DNA of 64,000 bases from Thermoflavifilum aggregans (lineage in GTDB: Bacteria > Bacteroidota > Bacteroidia > Chitinophagales > Chitinophagaceae): positions 248,001 to 312,000 of the forward strand of contig NZ_PGFG01000001.1 in assembly GCF_002797735.1 (NCBI RefSeq), in the 5' to 3' direction. The position numbers were made by a program, and so were the translations under genes. Numbering within the stretch: the stretch's first letter is position 1; each line of letters starts with the position of its first letter. Positions 7,481-16,520 of the stretch are shown here, in pieces. Under the pieces are notes generated by a model. The model saw only the letters and a list, made by a program, of their open reading frames with translations, was not told where the DNA came from and ran no database searches.

Positions 7481-8734
7481 ATGGCAAGCATTAATTTAAT
7501 TGAATCTTTTACTGAATTCAAAGAGGCGGAAAACATTGACCGCCCTACACTGATGAAGGTGCTGGAAGATGTGTTCAAAACCCTGCTTCGCAAAAAATAT
7601 GGCACCGATGAAAATTTTGATGTGATTGTAAATACGGAAAAAGGTGACCTGGAAATTATCCGTCGCAGGCTGATTGTGGAAGACGGGCAGGTTACCGATG
7701 AAAATACACAGATTGCTTATTCGGATGCCATCAAGATTGAACCTGATTACGAAGTAGGCGAAGAATTGTATGAGGAAGTAGATATCCAGGATTTTGGCCG
7801 AAGGGCTATCCTGGCAGCCAAACAAACTCTGGCCGCCCGCATCAGTGATCTGAAGAAAAACGTGCTGCTGAAAAAATATGCAGAACGCATCGGAGAAATT
7901 GTTACGGTGGAAGTATATCAGGTGTGGAAAAAAGAAGTGTTGCTGCTTGATGATGAAGGCAATGAATTGATTCTGCCAAAATCAGAACAGATTCCATCTG
8001 ATTACTTCAAAAAAGGTGAAACTATCCGGGCAGTGGTGAAAAAGGTGGAAATGAAAAACAATACACCTTTGATTATCCTTTCACGCACCCATCCTTCATT
8101 TCTGGCCAAATTGCTGGAAATAGAAGTGCCTGAGATATTTGATGGGTTGATTGTCATTCGCAAAATTGTGCGTGAACCAGGTGAAAGAGCCAAGGTTGCC
8201 GTAGAATCGTATGACGATCGTATTGATCCGGTCGGAGCCTGTGTGGGTATGAAAGGAAGCCGTATCCACGGCATCGTTCGTGAACTCAGAAATGAAAATA
8301 TTGACATCATCAATTACACCAACAATATTCAGCTGTTCATTCAACGTGCGCTCACGCCGGCCAAGGTTTCCAGAATGGAAGTAGATACGGAAAACAAACG
8401 AGCATCCGTGTATCTGAAACCCGATCAGGTTTCGCTGGCCATCGGCAAAAGAGGAGTAAACATCAGGCTGGCCTGCGAGCTTACGGGTTACAACATTGAT
8501 GTGTATCGCGACAGCGATGGTACAGAAGAATACGATATTGACCTGGATGAATTTGCAGATGAAATTGATGAATGGATCATTGATGAATTAAAGCGCATCG
8601 GATGCGATACCGCCCTGAGTGTGCTTGATCTGTCCGTAGAGGAACTCGTGCGGCGTACTGACCTTGAAGAAGAAACTATCCGGGAGGTACGACGTATCAT
8701 CGAAGAGGAATTTAAAAAAGACGAAACAGAATAA
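7481..8734 (+). CDS. nusA: Transcription termination/antitermination factor NusA
   Basis: NusA binds RNA polymerase and nascent RNA, promoting pausing and hairpin-dependent termination. The 417 residues contain the N-terminal polymerase-binding domain (about 1-125), an S1 RNA-binding domain (about 130-200), KH1 with GMKGSRI near residue 255 and KH2 with AIGKRG near residue 320. The C-terminus is a short acidic helical tail (LDLSVEELVRRTDLEEE) and lacks the long pair of acidic repeats of enterobacterial NusA, as is usual in this phylum. Its position behind an intrinsic terminator in the rimP leader makes autogenous control plausible. Confidence 0.97.
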   Translation: MASINLIESFTEFKEAENIDRPTLMKVLEDVFKTLLRKKYGTDENFDVIVNTEKGDLEIIRRRLIVEDGQVTDENTQIAYSDAIKIEPDYEVGEELYEEVDIQDFGRRAILAAKQTLAARISDLKKNVLLKKYAERIGEIVTVEVYQVWKKEVLLLDDEGNELILPKSEQIPSDYFKKGETIRAVVKKVEMKNNTPLIILSRTHPSFLAKLLEIEVPEIFDGLIVIRKIVREPGERAKVAVESYDDRIDPVGACVGMKGSRIHGIVRELRNENIDIINYTNNIQLFIQRALTPAKVSRMEVDTENKRASVYLKPDQVSLAIGKRGVNIRLACELTGYNIDVYRDSDGTEEYDIDLDEFADEIDEWIIDELKRIGCDTALSVLDLSVEELVRRTDLEEETIREVRRIIEEEFKKDETE

Positions 8735-8766
8735 ATCGCTTCAAGGCCTTATCAGCAGCTGTGCTT

Positions 8767-8835
8767 ACCCGGTAAACACCGGGTTGGCTATACACGATTT
8801 TTCCTGGTTGTACCATCAACTGAGGAAAAAATCGT
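8767..8835. repeat. Two inverted repeats between nusA and infB
   Basis: ACCCGG (8767-8772) pairs with CCGGGT (8779-8784). Further on, ACGATTTTTCCT (8794-8805) pairs with 8823-8835 with one bulged A. Neither is followed by a T tract on the plus strand. They may be RNA-processing or partial termination structures separating nusA from the infB promoter. Confidence 0.4.
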
Positions 8836-8854
8836 TCATTCGCTATGAGCTTAG

Positions 8855-8862
8855 TACCTTTG
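8855..8862 (+). promoter_or_regulatory. Internal promoter -7 element of infB
   Basis: TACCTTTG is an exact -7 consensus 30 bp before the infB ATG, implying that infB can be expressed independently of the rimP attenuator. Confidence 0.6.
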
Positions 8863-8892
8863 TAAAACTGTTGAAAAACTGAGGATTCACGC

Positions 8893-11616
8893 ATGCCGGA
8901 AAAAAGTAACACACCCAGATTGTTGGCAGCAGCCAAAGAATTCAATATCGGAAGGGAAACCCTGATCGAATTCCTGACCTCAAAGGGATTCGACATGTCC
9001 GACATGTCAGCCAATTCCCGCCTGACGGAAGAAATGTATCTGGCCCTGCAGGAGGAATTTCAACAGGATAAGGTCAACAAGAAGAAAAGCGAACAGATTG
9101 ATCTTCCCCGTGGCATTGCCTCAGACATTTTACCGAAGAAAGAAAATCTGGAAACGCCGGCTCCTGAAATACAAAGCAAAACCCAGCCAGAGCAGGCTGA
9201 TGCAGATGCAGAGGTGATTACCACAGAAGCCCCCAAACTGGAAGGGCCCAAAATTGTAGGAAAAATCGATCCTGAAATGCTTGCGCCGGCACCCAAAGCC
9301 AAAAAAGCAAGCAAAGCCTCTGGCAAAAAAACCAAAGAAGCCGAACAACCCCAGCCCGAACCAATTCCTGAAGTTGAAAAACAAGAAACTAAGTTACCAG
9401 AGCCAACCCCAACACCTTCTGCACCCGCGCCTGAGCCTGAAAAATCACCGGAGCCTGTGATTGAAAATATTGAAGCAGAGCGGCTGACTGGTCCGAAGAT
9501 TATCGGAAAAATTGAGCTGCCCGTTGAACCTGAACGCAAGGAAAAGGAAAGCCGTTCAACAGTCCATCCGAAGGAAAAAAGAAAAAGAAAAAGAATACCT
9601 ATCGAGAAGAAAGTTGAGGAAAATACCCGCGATAAAGAAAAAGAAGATAAGTCCAGGAAGGAACGGAAAGACCACCGGCATCGCGATCGCAGGCACCATG
9701 TACCTGAAAAGGAAATCATCGACGAGAAAGAGATTCAGGAAAAAATCAAGGATACACTGGCCAAGCTGAGTGCAACCTCACACAGCAAAACCGCCAAATC
9801 CAAATATCGCCGGGCCAGAAGGGAAGAACAAAGCCAGCAATCCGCCGAAACATCGGAAAACAAGGTATTGCAGGTAACCGAATTTGTGTCAGTAAGTGAG
9901 CTGGCCAATCTCATGGATGTAAGCTATGCCGATGTCATCAGCAAATGCATGAATCTGGGGCTGATGGTTTCCATCAACCAGCGCCTGGACGCTGAAGTTA
10001 TTGAACTGGTAGCCAACGAGTTTGGTTATGAGGTAGAATTTATTGGATTGGACGAACACGAGGCTGAAGCAGAGGAAGAAGAAATTGTAGATGATGAAAA
10101 AGATCTGGTGCCCCGCCCGCCTATTGTTACCATCATGGGGCATGTGGATCACGGTAAAACCTCACTGCTCGACTACATCCGCAATACCAACGTGATTGCT
10201 GGTGAGGCGGGTGGCATTACCCAGCATATCGGTGCTTATGAGGTGAGCCTGCCCAATGGCAAAAAAATTACTTTTCTGGACACACCCGGTCACGAAGCTT
10301 TCACGGCTATGCGTGCCCGCGGTGCTACGGTGGGGGATATTGCGGTGATTGTGATTGCGGCCGACGATGCTGTGATGCCCCAAACCCGGGAAGCTATTTC
10401 ACATGCCCAGGCAGCAGGCCTGCCCATGATCTTTGCCATCAATAAAATTGATAAAGAAGGTGCCAATCCTGATAAAATCAAGGAACAACTGGCAGCCATG
10501 AACCTGCTGGTAGAAGATTGGGGAGGTAAATACCAGAGTCAGGAAATTTCCGCCAAACAGGGATTGAATGTGGATTTGTTGCTTGAAAAGATTTTGCTGG
10601 AAGCAGAGCTGCTCGATCTGAAAGCCAACCCCAACCGTCCGGCCGTCGGAACGGTCATCGAAGCTTCACTTGATAAAGGTAGGGGGTATGTGGCCACCCT
10701 GTTGGTACAAAACGGCACTCTTCATCCCGGCGATGTCATCGTGGCTGGTGCACATTACGGTCGGGTCAAGGCCATGTTCAACGAACGCGGGCAAAGAATT
10801 CAGGCAGCCGGCCCTTCTACACCGGTGCAGGTGCTAGGCCTGGACGGAGCTCCGCAAGCCGGTGAGAAGTTTAAAGTATATGCTGATGAAAGCGAAGCCA
10901 AGGAGATTGCTACCCGCCGGGCCCAGATCCTGCGCGAACAGGGTATGCGGGCACGCAAGCATATTACGCTCGACGAAATTGGCCGACGCCTCGCCCTGGG
11001 CACCTTCAAAGAGCTGAACCTGATCATCAAAGGCGATGTGGATGGTTCTGTGGAAGCGCTTAGTGATGCCCTCCAGAAACTTTCTACCGAAGAAATCGTG
11101 GTAAATGTGGTCCATAAAGCCGTGGGGCAGATTACAGAATCCGACGTACTGCTGGCCAGTGCTTCGGATGCTATCATCGTAGGCTTTCAGGTACGCCCGT
11201 CCATGCAGGCTGCCCGCCTGGCTGAAAGAGAAAATATTGAAATCCGCACCTATTCCGTGATTTACGATGCTATTGAGGAAATCAAGAGCGCCATGGAGGG
11301 CATGCTGGAACCCAAGATTGAGGAAAAGGTAACCTGCCGGGTAGAAATCAAACAAATATTCAAATTCGAAAAAAATACCGTCGCCGGCTGCCAGGTTCTT
11401 GAAGGAAAACTTACCCGCAATACCCGGGTGCATCTGGTCCGCGATGGTATTGTGATTTACACGGGTGAGCTGGGTTCACTGAAACGCTTCAAGGATGATG
11501 TAAAAGAAGTGTCTGCAGGTATGGAATGTGGTCTCACCATCAAAAACTACAACGATATCAAGGTGGGCGATATGCTGGAAGGATTTGAAGAAGTGAGTGT
11601 CAAACGCACACTCTAA
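8893..11616 (+). CDS. infB: Translation initiation factor IF-2
   Basis: IF-2 is the GTPase that brings initiator tRNA to the 30S subunit and promotes subunit joining. The 907 residues comprise an IF2-N module (about 5-60), a long low-complexity Pro/Glu/Lys-rich region (about 70-310), a second IF2-N module (about 325-375), then the G domain. The G domain shows G1 GHVDHGKT near residue 416, DTPGHEAF near 462, NKID near 517 and SAKQG near 555, followed by domains II-IV. The length is typical for Bacteroidota IF-2 with its extended N-terminus. Its stop overlaps the end of the convergent MFS gene by 4 bp. Confidence 0.97.
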   Translation: MPEKSNTPRLLAAAKEFNIGRETLIEFLTSKGFDMSDMSANSRLTEEMYLALQEEFQQDKVNKKKSEQIDLPRGIASDILPKKENLETPAPEIQSKTQPEQADADAEVITTEAPKLEGPKIVGKIDPEMLAPAPKAKKASKASGKKTKEAEQPQPEPIPEVEKQETKLPEPTPTPSAPAPEPEKSPEPVIENIEAERLTGPKIIGKIELPVEPERKEKESRSTVHPKEKRKRKRIPIEKKVEENTRDKEKEDKSRKERKDHRHRDRRHHVPEKEIIDEKEIQEKIKDTLAKLSATSHSKTAKSKYRRARREEQSQQSAETSENKVLQVTEFVSVSELANLMDVSYADVISKCMNLGLMVSINQRLDAEVIELVANEFGYEVEFIGLDEHEAEAEEEEIVDDEKDLVPRPPIVTIMGHVDHGKTSLLDYIRNTNVIAGEAGGITQHIGAYEVSLPNGKKITFLDTPGHEAFTAMRARGATVGDIAVIVIAADDAVMPQTREAISHAQAAGLPMIFAINKIDKEGANPDKIKEQLAAMNLLVEDWGGKYQSQEISAKQGLNVDLLLEKILLEAELLDLKANPNRPAVGTVIEASLDKGRGYVATLLVQNGTLHPGDVIVAGAHYGRVKAMFNERGQRIQAAGPSTPVQVLGLDGAPQAGEKFKVYADESEAKEIATRRAQILREQGMRARKHITLDEIGRRLALGTFKELNLIIKGDVDGSVEALSDALQKLSTEEIVVNVVHKAVGQITESDVLLASASDAIIVGFQVRPSMQAARLAERENIEIRTYSVIYDAIEEIKSAMEGMLEPKIEEKVTCRVEIKQIFKFEKNTVAGCQVLEGKLTRNTRVHLVRDGIVIYTGELGSLKRFKDDVKEVSAGMECGLTIKNYNDIKVGDMLEGFEEVSVKRTL

Positions 11617-12869
11617 CTTGTTTCCATCCCTTCTTCCGGCCGTACGTCGAGTGTAACCGCCCGGGCTTCTTTACCCAAAGCCGTAATCACGGACAGACAG
11701 ATAGCCACACCAATCACCGTCCAGCTCAGTACGGCAGCGTAGTTGTTGCCGTGTTGTTCTGCCAGCCCGGCCTGGATGGGAGCCATTTTTGACATCACCA
11801 GATTTCCTATCTGATAGGCGAATCCTGGCAGAATAGCCCGCGCAGATGGCGGAGAAAGCTCATTCAGATGTGCTGGTACAATACCCCATGCACCCTGTAC
11901 CATAAATTGCATCAGAAAGGCTCCCAGGGCAAATCCACCCAGCGTATGGGCATGAACCCAAAGAGGAATCATGGGAATAGCCAGCAAAGCTGCCAGGATG
12001 ATAGCTCTGCGTCGCCCCATCCGTTCAGACAGAGCGCCAAAACACATACCTCCAATCAGCGCACCGATATTCATCCAGATGGCAATCATACCCGTGCTTC
12101 CGGGATTGAATTTTTCCTGTACCTGCAGGAAAGTAGGGTACAAATCCTGTGTGCCATGCGAAAAGGCATTGAAAAAACTCATCAAAACGATCAGGAAAAG
12201 CAATCGTCCCCAGTATTTGCGGATCACGTTTTTCCATTCCTGCTTCTGTCCCAACCCGGATTTTCTGTGCATGCCTGCCAGCCAGGCGGGAGATTCAGGC
12301 ACTTTTGATCGAATGTAAATGACCAGCAATGCCGGTACAATGCCTACCATAAACATGCCCCGCCATCCAATGTGGATAAAGAAAAAGGCAAAAACCACGG
12401 AAGCCAGCAGATAACCCAGCACATAACCCTCCTGCAGCAGTCCGGAAAAAAAGCCTCTTCCTTTTGCCGGCAGGGATTCCAGCACAAGAGCCGCACCCAC
12501 ACCCCATTCCCCGCCCATTGCAAAACCAAACAAAGCCCGCAACACCAGCAATGTTGTAAGATTCGGCGAAAAGGCGCAGAGAAATTCAATTACCGAATAG
12601 CTGATAACATTTACCATCAGCACCTGCCTGCGGCCATAGCGTTCGGCCAGCCAACCGAAAAACAAAGCCCCCAGAGGCCGGAAAGCCAGCGTGAGGAATA
12701 TACCTTCGGATACCCGTTGCACATCACTATGAAAATCCTGGCTGATGGCTTTCAAACAAAACACATACAGAAAAAAATCAAAGGCATCCAAAGCCCATCC
12801 TCCCAGACCTGCAAAAAACGTATGCCGCTGATCAGCCGTAAGGGATTGAAATGGTTTCCAAAAAGGCAT
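11613..12869 (-). CDS. MFS transporter (sugar acid / carboxylate:H+ symporter type)
   Basis: An inner-membrane major facilitator with about 12 transmembrane segments (418 residues from the preferred start). Helix 1 carries [11 protein letters not shown], the pattern seen in sialate/lactate-type proton symporters (NanT/Jen1-like); the loop between helices 2 and 3 carries [11 protein letters not shown], and the loop between helices 8 and 9 [11 protein letters not shown], the two MFS signature loops. The helix 4-5 region has [14 protein letters not shown], common in the metabolite:H+ family. The substrate is not determined. The start at 12869 (MPFWKPF) is preferred because a -7 element at 12908-12915 leaves no room for the longer ORF start at 12905. 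It converges on infB with a 4-bp overlap. Confidence 0.85.
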   Translation of the reverse strand: MPFWKPFQSLTADQRHTFFAGLGGWALDAFDFFLYVFCLKAISQDFHSDVQRVSEGIFLTLAFRPLGALFFGWLAERYGRRQVLMVNVISYSVIEFLCAFSPNLTTLLVLRALFGFAMGGEWGVGAALVLESLPAKGRGFFSGLLQEGYVLGYLLASVVFAFFFIHIGWRGMFMVGIVPALLVIYIRSKVPESPAWLAGMHRKSGLGQKQEWKNVIRKYWGRLLFLIVLMSFFNAFSHGTQDLYPTFLQVQEKFNPGSTGMIAIWMNIGALIGGMCFGALSERMGRRRAIILAALLAIPMIPLWVHAHTLGGFALGAFLMQFMVQGAWGIVPAHLNELSPPSARAILPGFAYQIGNLVMSKMAPIQAGLAEQHGNNYAAVLSWTVIGVAICLSVITALGKEARAVTLDVRPEEGMETS

Positions 12870-12907
12870 TTCTCCTGATCTTAGAAAGCTTGGCAGATAA
12901 TGCAACC

Positions 12908-12915
12908 CAAAACTA
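12908..12915 (-). promoter_or_regulatory. Promoter -7 element of the MFS gene
   Basis: The minus strand reads TAGTTTTG, matching TAnnTTTG. It predicts a start of transcription near 12903, which rules out the ATG at 12905 as the translated start. Confidence 0.5.
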
Positions 12916-13004
12916 ACAGAATCCCGTGATTTTCAGTATGTCGCTGCATGGCATGGAATTTTGTTAAATTCGCCGCAGATGATATCCCTTCCATTAAGCT
13001 TACC

Positions 13005-13012
13005 TACCTTTG
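13005..13012 (+). promoter_or_regulatory. Promoter -7 element of the SurA-like gene
   Basis: TACCTTTG matches consensus and lies inside the longest open frame (which begins at 12961), showing that translation must start downstream, at 13039 or 13048. Confidence 0.6.
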
Positions 13013-13038
13013 CAGCTGTGCGGCTTAAGCCCAAATGC

Positions 13039-14457
13039 ATGCGTTTCATGAGAATCAGTTTTCCTGTTCTGGCTATGCTTCAATTGCTGGCTTTTAATCT
13101 CTATGCCCAGCAAAACCTGAGCAGTACGGAATTACGAAAATTCCCCGTTGCCGATAAAATTGTGGCCGTCATTGGGGACAATATCATTCTTCAGTCCGAC
13201 ATCCAGGCCCAGATTGATCAGCTGCAACGGGAATCATCCAGGCCCCTTCCGCCGGATGCCAGTTGTGCCATTCTGGAGCAGATGATTGCCCAGAAAGCCC
13301 TGGTTATTCAGGCCCAGCGCGATAGTTTGCCGGTGAGCGATGATGATGTGGAAGGACAGCTTGAAAATCAGATCCGGGGATTCATCAATATGTATGGTTC
13401 CCAGAAAAAGCTGGAAGAAGTAGCCGGCATGAGCATCTATCAGATCCGGGAAAAATTCCGCGAGCCTATCCGTGAGCGTATTCTGGCAGATGAGGAAAGG
13501 AAAAAAATTGTAGACGCAGTCAAAATCACACCCACAGAAGTACAGGAATACTTCAACCGGATTCCGAAAGACAGCCTGAAGTTTTTCCCTTCCGAAGTGC
13601 AGGTAGGCCAGATTGTGATCTATCCCAAAGCCAGTCCGGAAGTAGAACAATACGTCCTGCAACAGCTTCAGAACTTCAAAAAACAAATTACATCCGGCCA
13701 GCAGGATTTTGTAACACTCATGAATCTGTATTCCCAAGACCCGGGCAGCCGGCAGAACAACGGTATTTTTACCATTTCCCGGACCGATAAAAACATTGAT
13801 CCTAATTTCCTGGCTGCGGCTTTTCGGTTACAGGACGGTGAAATTTCAGATCCGGTGAAATCAAAATTCGGATATCATCTTATCCAAATGGTGCATCGCC
13901 AGGGCGACAATGCCGAAGTGCGCGATTTGCTGATGATTCCGCCGGTTACCTCTACCGATATGCGGGCAGCCATGAAGAAACTGGATTCCGTGCGGGCCGA
14001 TATCATAGCCGGTAAAATCACTTTCGGAGAGGCTGCCGTCAAATACAGCGATGACCCTACGGCCAAGCTATATGCCGGTATGATTACCAGTCCCGATGGT
14101 TCCACATATGTAACGGTCGATCAGCTGGATCCCGGTATTGTGCTTACGCTTGATTCCCTGAAGCCCGGCGATATTTCCCTGCCGGCTGAATTTACGGATC
14201 CCTACGGGAAAAAGGCAGTCAGAATCATTTACCTGAAATCCAGAACCCAGCCTCATCAAGAAAACCTGCGGGATGACTACAACAAAATTCAGCAGGAAGC
14301 TTTGCAGGAAAAACAGTATGAGGCTTTGGATAAATGGTTCCGGGAAAAAATGCCCACTTTCTACATCTGGGTTGACCCGGATTACCAGCATTGCAAAAAT
14401 GTGGAGCAATGGGCTGAAGCCAGTCAGCAAGCCAATCATTACCAGCCCGGCGAATAA
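13039..14457 (+). CDS. surA: SurA-like periplasmic peptidylprolyl isomerase / chaperone
   Basis: A periplasmic chaperone assisting outer-membrane protein folding. From the ATG at 13039 (472 residues) it starts with a Sec signal peptide ending in LYAQQ. An N-terminal SurA-type helical chaperone domain follows (about 35-170, containing VAVIGDNIILQSDI). Then come two parvulin-type PPIase domains: the first about 186-290 with the FG-YHLIQMV core, the second about 295-400 and more divergent. This matches the SurA layout of signal, SurA_N and two rotamases. The start was moved 78 bp downstream of the longest ORF because a promoter lies inside it. PurF follows after 12 bp, perhaps in the same transcript, although the functions are unrelated. 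Confidence 0.88.
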   Translation: MRFMRISFPVLAMLQLLAFNLYAQQNLSSTELRKFPVADKIVAVIGDNIILQSDIQAQIDQLQRESSRPLPPDASCAILEQMIAQKALVIQAQRDSLPVSDDDVEGQLENQIRGFINMYGSQKKLEEVAGMSIYQIREKFREPIRERILADEERKKIVDAVKITPTEVQEYFNRIPKDSLKFFPSEVQVGQIVIYPKASPEVEQYVLQQLQNFKKQITSGQQDFVTLMNLYSQDPGSRQNNGIFTISRTDKNIDPNFLAAAFRLQDGEISDPVKSKFGYHLIQMVHRQGDNAEVRDLLMIPPVTSTDMRAAMKKLDSVRADIIAGKITFGEAAVKYSDDPTAKLYAGMITSPDGSTYVTVDQLDPGIVLTLDSLKPGDISLPAEFTDPYGKKAVRIIYLKSRTQPHQENLRDDYNKIQQEALQEKQYEALDKWFREKMPTFYIWVDPDYQHCKNVEQWAEASQQANHYQPGE

Positions 14458-14469
14458 ACCCGGCATCAC

Positions 14470-16323
14470 ATGAGTGACGATATCAAACATGAATGCGGAT
14501 TGGCCTATATCAGGTTGCTGAAACCTTTTCGCTATTATCAGCAGAAATATGGTTCGGTATTTTATGGCCTGAATAAGCTCTACCTGCTCATGGAAAAACA
14601 GCACAATCGCGGGCAGGACGGAGCAGGCATTGCTGCGGTAAAGCTGCATACACCCTCGGGCTATCCTATGTTGCATCGGATTCGCAGCAATGCTCCCCAG
14701 CCTATACCGGATCTGTTTCAAACCATTTTCCGGGAAATAGAAGAAGTCTCCCGCTATCAGCCGGATATCCAGGACAGCCCTGAACTGCTGAAAGGACATG
14801 TGCGGTTTATGGGAGAATTGCTCCTGGGTCATTTGCGTTATGGTACGCAGGGGAAAAACCATATTGAACTCTGTCATCCCTTTGTGCGCATCCATGCCCG
14901 GCCTGAGCTTAACCTGGCCATGGCTGGTAATTTCAATCTGATCAACACTGACGAGCTGTTTGACTTTGTAGGGGTGCAGCCCGACGAATTGTATCGTCGC
15001 TCGGATCTAGCTGCCATGATGGAAGTGGTGTATTATTTTCTCCGTCAGCAGGTTCATACTCAACAGGGAGAATCATCATTGTCCCTCACCCATATTCTTT
15101 GCCAGGCCTTTTCTCTTTTTGACGGAGGCTATACTGCTGCCGGACTTATCGGAACAGGCGACAGCTTTGTGATTCGTGATCCTTATGGCATTCGGCCAGC
15201 CTATTATTACGCTGATGATGAAATCGTGGTTGCCGCTTCGGAACGGGCGGCGATCCGCACCTGTTTTAACCTGGAAGAAGACATGGTCAGGGAGTTGATG
15301 CCTGGCAAAGCGCTGCTGGTAAGCTGCAGTGGCAACGTGGAAGAAAAACAAATCCTACCAGCCCGCCAGCGGAAAGCTTGTAGCTTCGAACGGATTTATT
15401 TTTCCAGGGGAAATGATGAAAAAATTTATCAGGAACGGAAAAAATTAGGGTACACCCTCTCAGAGACCGTGCTGAAAGCCATTGACTATGATTTGAAGAA
15501 TACCATCTTTTCATTTATACCCAATACCGCTGAAGTAGCCTTCTATGGCCTGATTCAGGGATTGGAAGATTATTTGAACCGAATCAAGGTACAACGCATC
15601 CTTTCCTGGGGCGACCAGATCGATCCGGAAAAACTGAGTGAGCTGATTTCGCGCCGGGTAAGGATTGAAAAAATTGCCATTAAGGATGTAAAACTTCGCA
15701 CCTTCATCGCTGCCGATCAGGGCCGTACAGAAATGGTGCAGCATGTGTACGATATCACCTATGGCACCGTGCGGAAAGGTGTAGACACACTGGTGGTGAT
15801 TGACGATTCCATTGTACGTGGTACCACCCTGAGGGAGAGTATCATTAAAATGCTTGACAGGCTGGGGCCGCGTCGGATCATTATCGTGTCTTCGGCTCCT
15901 CAGATCCGTTATCCGGACTGCTATGGCATTGATATGAGTAAACTGGGTGATTTCGTGGCCTTCAGGGCGGCTGTGCAGCTGTTGAAGGAAAATCAAAAGA
16001 CTTACATTCTGGAAGAAGCCTACAGCCTTTGCAAGCAGCTCCAGCGCAGTAACAGCCTGCATGCACAGAATGTAGTGAAACAGGTTTACAAGCCCTTTAC
16101 TGTAGAGGAAATTTCTGCCCAGATTGCCCGCCTGATTACGCCTCCCGGAACCCGTGCCGAAGTAAGCGTCATTTACCAGTCCATCGAAAACCTCCATCTC
16201 TCTTGCCCCAACAACCTGGGCGACTGGTATTTTACCGGCAATTATCCCACGCCGCTCGGCAACCGCGTGGTAAATCAGGCGTTCATGAATTTCATGGAGG
16301 GCAAAAACGAAAGGGGATATTAA
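14470..16323 (+). CDS. purF: Amidophosphoribosyltransferase-like protein (class II GATase + PRTase)
   Basis: It resembles the enzyme that transfers ammonia from glutamine to PRPP, the first step of purine synthesis. The N-terminal class II amidotransferase domain has the nucleophile candidate Cys9 (KHECGLAY), and QHNRGQDGAG near residue 44, a PurF signature. The C-terminal phosphoribosyltransferase domain carries the PRPP loop VVIDDSIVRGTT near residue 443. At 617 residues it is about 120-150 longer than standard PurF; extra residues lie in the amidotransferase part and in a C-terminal extension. Bacteroidota often carry such a long second PurF-like protein in addition to the standard one, so this may not be the only PurF. 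Confidence 0.85.
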   Translation: MSDDIKHECGLAYIRLLKPFRYYQQKYGSVFYGLNKLYLLMEKQHNRGQDGAGIAAVKLHTPSGYPMLHRIRSNAPQPIPDLFQTIFREIEEVSRYQPDIQDSPELLKGHVRFMGELLLGHLRYGTQGKNHIELCHPFVRIHARPELNLAMAGNFNLINTDELFDFVGVQPDELYRRSDLAAMMEVVYYFLRQQVHTQQGESSLSLTHILCQAFSLFDGGYTAAGLIGTGDSFVIRDPYGIRPAYYYADDEIVVAASERAAIRTCFNLEEDMVRELMPGKALLVSCSGNVEEKQILPARQRKACSFERIYFSRGNDEKIYQERKKLGYTLSETVLKAIDYDLKNTIFSFIPNTAEVAFYGLIQGLEDYLNRIKVQRILSWGDQIDPEKLSELISRRVRIEKIAIKDVKLRTFIAADQGRTEMVQHVYDITYGTVRKGVDTLVVIDDSIVRGTTLRESIIKMLDRLGPRRIIIVSSAPQIRYPDCYGIDMSKLGDFVAFRAAVQLLKENQKTYILEEAYSLCKQLQRSNSLHAQNVVKQVYKPFTVEEISAQIARLITPPGTRAEVSVIYQSIENLHLSCPNNLGDWYFTGNYPTPLGNRVVNQAFMNFMEGKNERGY

Positions 16324-16520
16324 AGAGCCATCACACAACTCCCGTTACAGGTAAGTTTCCCGCTCATTGTTAGTTAAATATTTTTCTTTAGATAGGCTAT
16401 GTTTTTTAAAAATTTCTAAATTTTTTTCTCACATCATAGAAAATCGATAAAGTTTTTCCTACATGTTGTAATTTTAACAAACAATTTCCATCTGGAAATT
16501 TTTAGATTGAGCAGTAAAAC
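16324..16520. other. AT-rich purF-gltB intergenic region
   Basis: A 197-bp strongly AT-rich gap without a gene. It ends with a hairpin (AATTTCC at 16483-16489, loop ATCT, GGAAATT at 16494-16500) running into TTTTT, a short terminator-like structure only 17 bp before the gltB ATG. A poor -7-like TATGTTTT occurs at 16398-16405. The region probably holds the gltB promoter and possibly a leader attenuator. Confidence 0.4.

Noticed and set aside
12961-13038. Longer N-terminus of the SurA-like protein
   Set aside because: An exact promoter element lies inside it at 13005-13012, and the signal peptide begins after it.
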